Assembly: GCA_965219495.1 (NCBI GenBank)
Contig: OZ244777.1
Span: 4,278,001 to 4,342,000, forward strand
From: CAZPXZ01 sp965219495
Lineage (GTDB): Bacteria; Pseudomonadota; Alphaproteobacteria; Rhodobacterales; CAZPXZ01
DNA: 64,000 nucleotides
Direction: 5' to 3'
Position numbers and translations under genes: made by a program. How positions within the stretch are numbered: position 1 is the stretch's first letter; every line of letters starts with the position of its first letter. Below are positions 53,320-61,253 of the stretch, one piece after another. Below the pieces are notes generated by a model. The model saw only the letters and a list, made by a program, of their open reading frames with translations, was not told the origin of the DNA and made no database searches.

Positions 53320-54567
53320 ATGCTGGACCCGCTCGAAACCCGAAGTCCCGAAGAGCGCGCGGCGACGCAGTTCGCGACGCTGCGCGCTCTCTTGTTGCGC
53401 GCAGTCGAATTCGCCCCCGGTTGGGCACGGCTGCTGGACGGCGTCGACACGCAGGCCGTGGACCAGCAGGCGGCGCTCGCCCGGCTCCCGGTGTTGCGGA
53501 AAGCCGCGCTGACGGAACTGCAGGCGGCGAACCCGCCATTTGGCGGCCTTACGACGCGGCCGCTCGGGCACGACGGGGGAATTCAAAAGGTTTTTGCCTC
53601 CCCCGGCCCAATTTACGAGCCGGGGATGGATTCTCGCGACTGGTGGCGCTTCGCACGCGCCCTCCGTGCGGCGGGATTGTCTGCCGGAGACGTGCTTCTC
53701 ATCTGCTTCGCGTACCACTTCACTCCTGCGGGAGCGATGCTGGAATCCGGAGCAAGGGCGCTGGGCGTCGCGGTGATCCCGGGCGGAACCGGCAACACGG
53801 ATCAGCAGGTCGAGATTTCTAGAACGGTTCGTCCGAGCAGCTATGTCGGAACGCCCGACTTCCTGAAAGCCATTCTGGACCGGGCGGAGGAAAAGGGCAG
53901 CAGGCTCGACTGTTTCCGCCATGCATCGGTGACTGGCGGTGCTTTGTTTCCCTCGCTGCGCCAGGAATACGCCGACCGGGGAATTGCATGCCTGCAGTGC
54001 TACGGCACCGCAGATCTGGGCATGATCGCCTATGAGAGCAGCGCGCAAGAAGGCATGATCCTGGATGAGCACGTGATCGTGGAGATCGTTCGACCCGGCA
54101 CTGGTGATCCGGTGCCGGAAGGAGAGGTGGGAGAAGTCCTGGTGACCACGTTGAACGAGGATTATCCACTCATCCGCTTCGCGACCGGGGATCTCTCTGC
54201 ATTTCTGCCCGGACAGAGTCCTTGTGGACGGACGGGGCTGCGAATCAAGGGTTGGATGGGACGCGCCGACCAGACGACCAAGATCAGGGGCATGTTCGTG
54301 TACCCCTCGCAAGTTGCGGAAATTGCCCGCCGGCACCCGGAAATCGGGCGGACTCGCTTGACCGTTACCCGCAGTGGCGAGCGCGATGCGTTTGAACTGC
54401 TATGCGAGTGCGACGACGCGAACCGGGCTGCAGTCGACAAAATTGCCGAAAGTATCCGGAACGTATTGAAGCTGCGCGGTGGCGTGAAATTGGTTGGGAC
54501 CGGAACGCTGCCAAATGACGGAAAGGTGATTGCGGACGAGCGCGATTACGGGGGCGGACAAACCTAG
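53320..54567 (+). CDS. Phenylacetate-CoA ligase-like AMP-forming enzyme
   Basis: A 415-residue adenylate-forming enzyme of the PaaK type: LPVLRKAALTELQAANPPFGGL at ~58-79, VFASPGPIYEPG, FAYHFTPAGAMLESGARALGV, YGTADLGMIAYES (adenylate motif), EGEVGEVLVTTLNEDYPLIRFATGDLSAF and KIRGMFVYPSQV. It would activate an aryl or acyl acid to its CoA ester. In related genomes such ligases sit beside LIV-type transporter genes, as here with the broken binding protein 18 bp upstream. Its stop overlaps the convergent rpmJ stop. Confidence 0.87.
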   Translation: MLDPLETRSPEERAATQFATLRALLLRAVEFAPGWARLLDGVDTQAVDQQAALARLPVLRKAALTELQAANPPFGGLTTRPLGHDGGIQKVFASPGPIYEPGMDSRDWWRFARALRAAGLSAGDVLLICFAYHFTPAGAMLESGARALGVAVIPGGTGNTDQQVEISRTVRPSSYVGTPDFLKAILDRAEEKGSRLDCFRHASVTGGALFPSLRQEYADRGIACLQCYGTADLGMIAYESSAQEGMILDEHVIVEIVRPGTGDPVPEGEVGEVLVTTLNEDYPLIRFATGDLSAFLPGQSPCGRTGLRIKGWMGRADQTTKIRGMFVYPSQVAEIARRHPEIGRTRLTVTRSGERDAFELLCECDDANRAAVDKIAESIRNVLKLRGGVKLVGTGTLPNDGKVIADERDYGGGQT

Positions 54568-54689
54568 CCTTGGCGCGCCTTGAACCGGGGCTGCCGCTTG
54601 TTGATGACGTAGACGCGTCCTTTCCGCCGGATCACTCGGCAGGATCGTTCGCGATTCTTCAGTGATCGAAGCGAATTCCTGACTTTCAT
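54564..54689 (-). CDS. rpmJ: 50S ribosomal protein L36, 41-residue form
   Basis: The 41-residue product MKVRNSLRSLKNRERSCRV, then RRKGRVYVINKRQPRFKARQG, is the long form of L36 found in alphaproteobacteria. The usual zinc-binding cysteines are reduced to one, as in zinc-independent paralogues. ATG 54689 is chosen by family length; the open frame upstream of it is not conserved. It is a solitary gene outside the main ribosomal operon and overlaps the stop of the convergent ligase gene. Confidence 0.93.
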   Translation of the reverse strand: MKVRNSLRSLKNRERSCRVIRRKGRVYVINKRQPRFKARQG

Positions 54690-55221
54690 CGTTTCACACC
54701 TCATTGCCGGCGCCACTGCGTAGAGTCTCGGGCGGTCTACGCACATGGAACTCGTTGCCGCCGGAGAGATATTCGGCGCAACAAGAAAGCGCTTTCAAGG
54801 CGCCGGTAGTCGTTCCCCCTCGGCGGGACAAGATCAGTCGACCTGTTTTCGCCGAGGAAAGCCATGCACTATCCGGTCGGCCCTTCACGCGATTGGGAAA
54901 ACAAAAAAGGCGAAAGACTTCCTCTCCCGCCGCGCACCGCAAGGGTGGTCAATACACGCTCGTTTGTCAAGTTGAGTTCATTCGGGATAGCTTTCCTGAA
55001 CGCACGCAGGCATGGCGGAACGGCGAAAACCGAAGGGCCTTGGCGGGGCACGCAAATCCGGGGCGGTTGGGGCGAATCAACTGGACTTGGGGCGATCTGA
55101 GACGCCAAGGAGTTCGTTTGCGCGGAATTCGGCGAAGGCGGCAGGACACTCGGAATCGGACGACACGATGCGAAAAAGACCGAGAGGAAGCGCGGGATAC
55201 CTGCCTTCGGAAGGGCGTCGG
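54690..55221 (+). other. Intergenic region upstream of SprT-like gene
   Basis: About 530 bp between the divergent rpmJ and SprT-like genes. It should hold both promoters. The SprT frame is open back to ATG 55012, but that stretch encodes a motif-free basic sequence, so it may be leader. No RNA gene is recognised. Confidence 0.4.
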
Positions 55222-55935
55222 ATGCCGTTGAACCTGGGCGGGTTGTCCGGCCTGAAAACAGGCGATGCCGTGTTTTTCGTGCATCAGGGCAAACGAGTTG
55301 ACGCCCATATCATTGAAAGCAAGCGGCACTTCGCAAAAGTGCTCGACGGCGGCGGAAAAACCTGGAGGGCGGGTTGGGGCACGCTCTTTGCGAGCGGCAA
55401 GCCGCCGATGCGGCAAATTGTCACGGAGGGAGACCGTAGCCGGGCGGGGATGAAAGTCGGCGACCAAGTGAGGTTCCAGGTATCCGGGAGTGAACGGATT
55501 CGGGGCCGAATCATCAAGTTGAATCCCAAGCGTGCGAAAACGGTCGCGGAAGACGGCAGAACGTGGCACGTGCCGTACGCGCTGTTGGATCTTGTGGAAA
55601 GCCCGGCGGACTCCGGTGAGAGAAGGAAACGCCAGCGAAGGCTTGATGCGGTCGCGTGTGAAGCCCGGGCACGCATGGACGATTACGGACTGGAAGACTG
55701 GACATTCCGGTTCACCGAGGCGACGCGAACCGTCGGGGCGACATACTATCGGAGCAAGACCATTGCGCTCAGCCGGCACCATGTTCTGGAGCATGCCGCC
55801 TACCAAGTCACGGATACAATCCTCCACGAAATTGCGCATGCGCTGGTCGGACCGAGGGTCGGGCACGGGGCCAAATGGAAGGAAGTCGCGCGGCGTATTG
55901 GCGCTGCGCCGAAGGCTCGCATGGATGAAGAATGA
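55222..55935 (+). CDS. SprT-like zinc metalloprotein with two N-terminal repeat domains
   Basis: With ATG 55222 (GGAAGGGC site upstream) the protein has 237 residues; longer starts at 55168 or 55012 are possible. Residues ~10-56 and ~77-125 are two copies of one small beta-rich domain; each has G(L/M)K(T/V)GD near its start and a (K/R)TW(R/H) motif near its end. The C-terminal SprT-like domain has GLEDWTFRFTEATRTVGATYY, KTIALSRH and HEIAH at 202-206, with a third ligand at H215 in GHGAKWK. SprT relatives act on DNA-protein crosslinks, but this bacterial form is uncharacterised. Confidence 0.75.
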   Translation: MPLNLGGLSGLKTGDAVFFVHQGKRVDAHIIESKRHFAKVLDGGGKTWRAGWGTLFASGKPPMRQIVTEGDRSRAGMKVGDQVRFQVSGSERIRGRIIKLNPKRAKTVAEDGRTWHVPYALLDLVESPADSGERRKRQRRLDAVACEARARMDDYGLEDWTFRFTEATRTVGATYYRSKTIALSRHHVLEHAAYQVTDTILHEIAHALVGPRVGHGAKWKEVARRIGAAPKARMDEE

Positions 55936-56302
55936 CGAGATCGCTCGCATGGCGGAGAATGGCGGCGTAATCGGAGGCCTGGACGCAGCATCCGGCAGCG
56001 CGTTGCGGCGCCACAAAACTGCGGCGTACACAAAGGATTCGTGATGGCCAGGAAGTTCTGGGCGGACTTTCCGCACCAGTCGGCGATCATATGTTGCCGT
56101 TCCCAACGCTCTCGGCGAGGGGAGGCATGTCTCGTCTCCAGGCAGGTTGCGCAAGCGCGAATTTGCGGATGGAGCGCGCTTCGACCCACACGACACCTGG
56201 ACACGAATTCATCAGGTGATTGGCGTTCCGGCTGGCGGGTGGCGAGCCTCGGCCAGCCCGCCTCCGCTTAAATCGGATCACCGGCAGACTCCTCGCGCAA
56301 AA
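55936..56302 (+). other. Intergenic region, no gene recognised
   Basis: About 365 bp between convergent SprT-like and subtilase genes. Only motif-free frames are present, and no terminator with a T tract is visible. Confidence 0.4.
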
Positions 56303-58855
56303 TCAATAGGCATATTTCCAGCCGGCGAACAGGCTCAGGTCGGTGCTCGGTTCTTCGCGATGACCCGGATTGGTTGTCCAAACAACGCCGAGTCGAAGTT
56401 CACCGCCCGAAGCGAACGGTTGATTCCATTGCGCTCCGACATCAATCTGCCGGCCCGCCGGCCTGAAGCTTGCCTTCAGCCGTTCGCGCACGACATCGCC
56501 GCCCTTGGTTCGACCCACGGGTAGCGACAAATAGGTCTGGCCATTTTCGACTCGCAATGGCTGCGAAACGGAGAGCCGCAGCGACGTGTCATCCGCGAAC
56601 CGGCGCATCGCGTGCAGTGTGAAGGAACTCGTAGCAAGGGCCGAGATGCGGGAAATCAGGCCGCCGCGCGCTGCCACGCGCACCGTGCCGGCTTCGGCGC
56701 TGGCTCCGAACTGCCACCCGGTCACATTGACGATCCCGTCGATGCCGATGAAGGCGGACTCAGCCGACAATCCGCCGAACGCCCCTTCGGCCGAAGTTCC
56801 CAACAGGGTGCTCCTTTCACCCATCAAGCCTGCCCGAAAGCCGAAGTGTCGTTCGGCAGGCCGCCACGATAGGTTGGCACCTGATACCGGTTTGTTGTTG
56901 CGATGACCCTCCGTCGAGAAAGCGGTCGCCACCAAGCCATTTGAACCCATGACACTTAATGCCAGCGCTCGCTTGGCGAGCGCAAGATGGCCGTTCCGCC
57001 AGGCACGCGGCGCGTCCATGAAATCCAGCTGTAAACGGTTTGTGGCGGGCCGCCGCGCGGACTTTTCGCCGTTCGGCGTATCCGCAAGATTGATTCCCGG
57101 CGCCGCGGATTCTTGATTTGTACTCTTTGGCGTCAAGAAGTCGCGAATTCGCGCTGTGAGCGGTGGACTGGCCTCGAAATCCGCGAAATCGCCGAGGTCA
57201 AACCAAAACGGCGCCCCCATGGCGTCAAAGGCGGCAATCTCCCGTCCCGTAAGCGATCGTGAGAGTCCGTCACCGAACGCGTTTCCGAGTGAAAGACGCG
57301 TCGAGCGCAAGGCGGAGCCCGGACCGTTCACACGGTCAGCCGACGCCACCATGATCGGTCCTACCGGCGAGGTCGCCGCGCCGAGATCCATCAAGCCTTG
57401 GCCGTAAATCATTTCGTCGGCATATTTTCCGTCACTTCTGGTGGTGTCCAAGAGGCGCCTGACCAACGCAGTATTTGAGAGTTGATCACGGAAATAGTGT
57501 TTCATCACCGCGAGTCCGCCCGTGACCATCGGCGCCGCGTATGAAGTGCCCGAACTGATAGCGACGCCCCGGAAACCCGGAGTTCCGTCGTCGGGGTGCG
57601 GTCCGAAATAGGCTATCCGAATGTGCTGGCCGGGCGCCGCGAGGCACCATTCGGCGGCGATGCCGCAGCGGTTGGAGAAACTGGCGATATCGCCATCCGG
57701 GTTCACCGCCGCAACGGCGATGGAATGACCCTGCAGCTCTTCGATCCGGACGACCAGGCCGGCCAGCACTTCGACGGAGACGGCATCGAGCTTTCCCCCG
57801 GTACAAAAATCTGTTGTAGGCTCACAAGGATCTCCATGGGCATTGCCTGCGGGCCAGACAAAAACTGTCTTATCCTGCGTCCCCGCTTGAGCGATCATCT
57901 CGATTGCCTGGCGGTAGTGAAGGCGAAGGTCTTCTTCACGATAGCTATCGATAATTCCGTCGAATCCCCAGCTCAGATTCAGGATGTCAATGCGACGGTT
58001 CCCGTTCCGCCAGTCAAGAGCGGACTGAATCAAAGCCGCGTGGACCGCGTCGCGCGCTCCCATGCCGGTCAATGAGACCGGCGCATAAGGACGACCTGGC
58101 ACCGATGCGCCGACAGGGATCGCGAATACGGCGAGATCCGCTCCCCAGGCAACGCCGTGGGCGGTGTTGGTGTAGTTTCCGATTCTCGGCGCAGCGGCGA
58201 CACTTGCCACCGCGGTGCCGTGCGACCCGCGGTTCCCCGTTTCGTCGGTTGCACCGAGGAGGAAAGTTTCGGAGATCGGTTTGTTTTCGAACAAAGGGTG
58301 TTGGAGGTCGATACCGGTATCGATCACGCCGATGATGACACCTTCTCCCGGCTTTACATCTTTACCCAGAGCAAGGGCGAGGTGCGCGTAGCTTCGGTCC
58401 GCCCGGATCTCGCTCAGCCCCCACTGGTTGGTGAATTGGTCGAATGCGCGATACTCCTCGGCGACCGGGTCCACGAGAGTCTTGAATACCCCCGGCATGA
58501 CGCATCCGTGCTCGGCCGTCGTGATGCAGTCTTGAGTCTCTTTGTCTGGGGAAGAGATGATTGTCTCTGGAAGTGAAATGATTGTCTCTGGAAGTGAAAT
58601 GATTGTTTCTGGCAGCGAAACGACTTCTTCCGGGGGCGAATCGACTTCTTCCGGGGGCGAAATGGGCTCGTCCGGAGTTGAGACAGTTTCCTCAATATCT
58701 CTGGTGCCCGCGCCGCCGCCGCAGCCAGAATGCAGGCCCGCGGCAACCAGCAGCGCGATGCCCAAGCTGGGCAGACGGGCGCGGAATCCCACTACACGTG
58801 CTCGGCCGAAACAGAATTTGGGCCCGGGATCCCAGCGAAGTTGCGGTTGCATCAT
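56303..58855 (-). CDS. Secreted S8 (subtilase) protease with C-terminal beta-barrel-like domain
   Basis: With ATG 58855 the protein has 850 residues. Residues ~17-45 form a signal peptide ending near HSGCGGG, so it may be a lipoprotein, though the lipobox is imperfect. A Pro/Glu/Ser linker with five seven-residue repeats follows. The subtilase domain has D179 (GVIDTGID), H212 (GSHGTAVASV) and S438 (SSGTSYAAPMV). The last ~250 residues are beta-rich and end in GWKYAY, like an autotransporter or outer-membrane barrel. It probably acts at the cell surface. The start is uncertain (58852 or GTG 58936 are possible). Confidence 0.85.
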   Translation of the reverse strand: MMQPQLRWDPGPKFCFGRARVVGFRARLPSLGIALLVAAGLHSGCGGGAGTRDIEETVSTPDEPISPPEEVDSPPEEVVSLPETIISLPETIISLPETIISSPDKETQDCITTAEHGCVMPGVFKTLVDPVAEEYRAFDQFTNQWGLSEIRADRSYAHLALALGKDVKPGEGVIIGVIDTGIDLQHPLFENKPISETFLLGATDETGNRGSHGTAVASVAAAPRIGNYTNTAHGVAWGADLAVFAIPVGASVPGRPYAPVSLTGMGARDAVHAALIQSALDWRNGNRRIDILNLSWGFDGIIDSYREEDLRLHYRQAIEMIAQAGTQDKTVFVWPAGNAHGDPCEPTTDFCTGGKLDAVSVEVLAGLVVRIEELQGHSIAVAAVNPDGDIASFSNRCGIAAEWCLAAPGQHIRIAYFGPHPDDGTPGFRGVAISSGTSYAAPMVTGGLAVMKHYFRDQLSNTALVRRLLDTTRSDGKYADEMIYGQGLMDLGAATSPVGPIMVASADRVNGPGSALRSTRLSLGNAFGDGLSRSLTGREIAAFDAMGAPFWFDLGDFADFEASPPLTARIRDFLTPKSTNQESAAPGINLADTPNGEKSARRPATNRLQLDFMDAPRAWRNGHLALAKRALALSVMGSNGLVATAFSTEGHRNNKPVSGANLSWRPAERHFGFRAGLMGERSTLLGTSAEGAFGGLSAESAFIGIDGIVNVTGWQFGASAEAGTVRVAARGGLISRISALATSSFTLHAMRRFADDTSLRLSVSQPLRVENGQTYLSLPVGRTKGGDVVRERLKASFRPAGRQIDVGAQWNQPFASGGELRLGVVWTTNPGHREEPSTDLSLFAGWKYAY
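58557..58661 (-). repeat. Five 21-bp tandem repeats in the subtilase linker
   Basis: Five 21-bp units, each encoding a variant of a Ser-Leu-Pro-Glu-Thr-Ile-type heptapeptide or an acidic Pro-rich version, lie in the linker between signal peptide and protease. The two units at 58557-58598 are identical; the others diverge. Because 21 is a multiple of three, copy-number change would alter linker length without breaking the frame. Confidence 0.85.
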
Positions 58856-59274
58856 GGAAGGTGAAGTAGCCGAATTTGCCCTCGGAACGTGGAATTCATC
58901 GAGTCGCGAAATCCGTCCGGCGCGTACCGGAAGCACTGTCGGGCAGAAGCAGCATTCGCTGCGGGCGCCAAAGATGCCGGTTGCAAGGGTGATCTGGCGT
59001 GCCGGTTTTCACTGGCGGAGCCTGCTTTCGGCGGAATGGAATCATCGCGGCCGACGCCTGCCGGTTCCGATTGGCAATTCGGCAGGAAAGGGTGGGAGTC
59101 TTTCCGTCGTATTCCTTGGCATGACATGAGACGCTCCAGCGAGCGCTACGGAGGTCGATACGCGAAAAGTTATAACAGAAAATTGGGTCAGCGAGTACGG
59201 CTGCAGTCGTTACCCTGTCGAAGCGAATCTCAAGCCATGAATCGTCCGGGTGATCACGGTTGCGAGCAGGCGAT
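58856..59274 (+). other. Intergenic region upstream of subtilase
   Basis: About 420 bp between the subtilase start and tRNA-Val. No gene or RNA is recognised. It should hold the subtilase promoter on the minus strand. Confidence 0.4.
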
Positions 59275-59277
59275 TGG

Positions 59278-59349
59278 TGGGCGCGGGTGGGATCGAACCA
59301 CCGACCCCTACGATGTCAACGTAGTGCTCTCCCACTGAGCTACGCGCCC
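59278..59349 (-). tRNA. tRNA-Val (anticodon GAC)
   Basis: On the minus strand a class I cloverleaf is clear: acceptor GGGCGCG pairs with CGCGCCC, the D arm contains AGCTCAGTGGGAGAGC, and the anticodon stem-loop is CTACGTTGACATCGTAG with anticodon GAC. The T arm is GGTGGTTCGATCCCACC. Discriminator A is at 59278 and the CCA is encoded at 59275-59277. It reads GUC and GUU valine codons. Confidence 0.95.
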
Positions 59350-59566
59350 GAGCACGCGACCGAAGTCCGCGCTGATGGCAGGAAGGTGTCTAGAAAACCG
59401 TGGCGCCAGTGTCAACTTGGAGCGGGCCCGGTATCCCGGAGTTCATTCTGTTGAGCGGCAATGAGATCCTGCAATCCGTACGAATCGAAGCCCGGTTGAT
59501 CGCAATGTTAGCCAATTGCATGGAGAAGTTCGACGCAATTGCTACGGCCCGCCGGCGCGGCGTAAC

Positions 59567-61243
59567 TCACGAGTCTTCCGGTTGTAATGCGTCGGCATAG
59601 TGTTTGCGGATGAATTCCTCATCGAATTTGCCACTGATCCGATCGTGTTCCACATCTTCGCACGTCCGTTCAGCGGCTGGACCGTACCCTCCGGCGCCTG
59701 GCGTGGTAACGACGATCCTGCTTTCCGGTCCAACAGGCAGCGCCGATGGCTTGTTGGCGAGGCGCTGATAGGAACCATCATCGCCGATCACTTCGAAACG
59801 GCCAGTGGCGCCGGCGCCTCCCCCGAAGAGCCCCCAGGGAGGATTCGTGAAACGCTCGCCCTGACCCGAGAACGTGACTTGATGTCCGACCGGTCGATAG
59901 GCGCGGCGCATGCCCAGGCCTCCCCGCCGCTTTCCTGGGCCGCCCGAGTTCGGAACCATTTCATAGCATTCGATCATCAGTGGATACTCGGTTTCCAGGG
60001 CCTCGATCGGCAGGTTGGAAGTATTTGTAATGTGGACCTGAACTGCGTCGGTTCCGTCCCGGTAGGCGCGCGCTCCGGCGCCTCCACCCAGCGTTTCGAG
60101 GTGTACATAAAATCGGCCATCCCTGTTGCGGCCGAAGAACGCAGCCGTAGTGTTCGCGCCGTTGCTCCCGGCGGTCACTCGGTCGGGGCATGCGGTGGAG
60201 AGCGCGCCAAATACCACATCGATGATTCTCTGGGCGGTTTGGGCCCGCGCTGCCGAGGCGGAAGGAAACGTCGCGTTGACGAGCGATCCTTCCGGGGCGC
60301 GAATGGTCATCGGTTCCAGCATGCCATGGTTTTGCGGGCAGTCGGGATCGAGCAGCACCTTCACGCAATACATGCAGGCCGCCTGCAAACCCGCCATGGT
60401 TACATTGATATTGCCCTTCACGGAAGGATCCGTTCCTTCGAAGTCGAATTCTACCTCGGTTCCGGAAACCGTCACCGTCACCACCAGCCGGATGTTTCTC
60501 GCGGAAATCCCGTCGTCGTCGACGACATCCTCGAACGCATACCGTCCGTCCGGCAGCGCGGCGATGGCGCTTCGCGTCCGGCGGGCGACCGCGGAGACGA
60601 TGGCGCCGCATCCTTCGAGCACGCGGGAAGCACTCCATTTTTCGATCAGTTCGTGGCAGCGCCGCACCCCAAGCCGATTCGCCGCGATTTGCGCGTTGTA
60701 ATCCCCTCTTCGCTCCTCGGGGACGCGGACGTTGAGCAGAATTACGTCCATGATGTCCTGGACGATTCGATCGTTTTCGAGCAGCCGGATCGGCGGAATA
60801 CGCAGGCCTTCCTGGTAGATCTCGGTCATGCCTCCCGCCATTGAGCCGGGCGCCATGCCACCGATGTCCGCGTGATGAGCAATGTTGCACGCGAAGAGAA
60901 CAAGCTGCCCTTCGTGAAAAATCGGGGCTGCAATCGCTACATCCGGCAGATGAGAGCCGCGCCCCACATACGGATCGTTCGAGAGAACCATGTCGCCGGG
61001 CCGGAGTCCCTTTGCTCCGTATTTCGCCAGTATGACCTCGACGAGGCCGAGCATGGACCCGAGATGCAGGGGCAAACTCTCGCCCTGCACGACCACCCGG
61101 CCGGTCGGATCGAAGAGCGCGGTGGAGTGATCCCTTCGTTCCTTGATGTTGGTGGAATAGGAGCTCTTCATCAAGGCGACGTACATTTCGTCGGCAATGC
61201 TCGCCATGCCGTTTCGAAGGAGTTCCACGTCGATCGGTGACAT
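59567..61243 (-). CDS. Hydantoinase B/oxoprolinase family protein (HyuB)
   Basis: The 558-residue product begins PIDVELLRNGMASIADEMYVALMKSSYSTNIKERRD (in part) and continues with LVEVILAKYGAKGLRPGDMVLSNDPYVGRGSHLPDVAI (in part), HHADIGGMAPGSM, RDGTDAVQVHITNTSNLPIEALE, PNSGGPGKRRGGLGMRRAY and PGAGGYGPAAERTCEDV. This is the HyuB half of ATP-dependent N-methylhydantoinases, acetone/acetophenone carboxylase-like enzymes and 5-oxoprolinases. ATG 61243 is set by family start. It lies ten bases after hyuA. Confidence 0.92.
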   Translation of the reverse strand: MSPIDVELLRNGMASIADEMYVALMKSSYSTNIKERRDHSTALFDPTGRVVVQGESLPLHLGSMLGLVEVILAKYGAKGLRPGDMVLSNDPYVGRGSHLPDVAIAAPIFHEGQLVLFACNIAHHADIGGMAPGSMAGGMTEIYQEGLRIPPIRLLENDRIVQDIMDVILLNVRVPEERRGDYNAQIAANRLGVRRCHELIEKWSASRVLEGCGAIVSAVARRTRSAIAALPDGRYAFEDVVDDDGISARNIRLVVTVTVSGTEVEFDFEGTDPSVKGNINVTMAGLQAACMYCVKVLLDPDCPQNHGMLEPMTIRAPEGSLVNATFPSASAARAQTAQRIIDVVFGALSTACPDRVTAGSNGANTTAAFFGRNRDGRFYVHLETLGGGAGARAYRDGTDAVQVHITNTSNLPIEALETEYPLMIECYEMVPNSGGPGKRRGGLGMRRAYRPVGHQVTFSGQGERFTNPPWGLFGGGAGATGRFEVIGDDGSYQRLANKPSALPVGPESRIVVTTPGAGGYGPAAERTCEDVEHDRISGKFDEEFIRKHYADALQPEDS

Positions 61244-61253
61244 CGCCAAAGTA

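Noticed and set aside
58557..58661. Tandem repeats considered as a CRISPR array
   Set aside because: Units are 21 bp with no spacers, lie in a coding frame and encode a regular peptide repeat; no cas genes are present.
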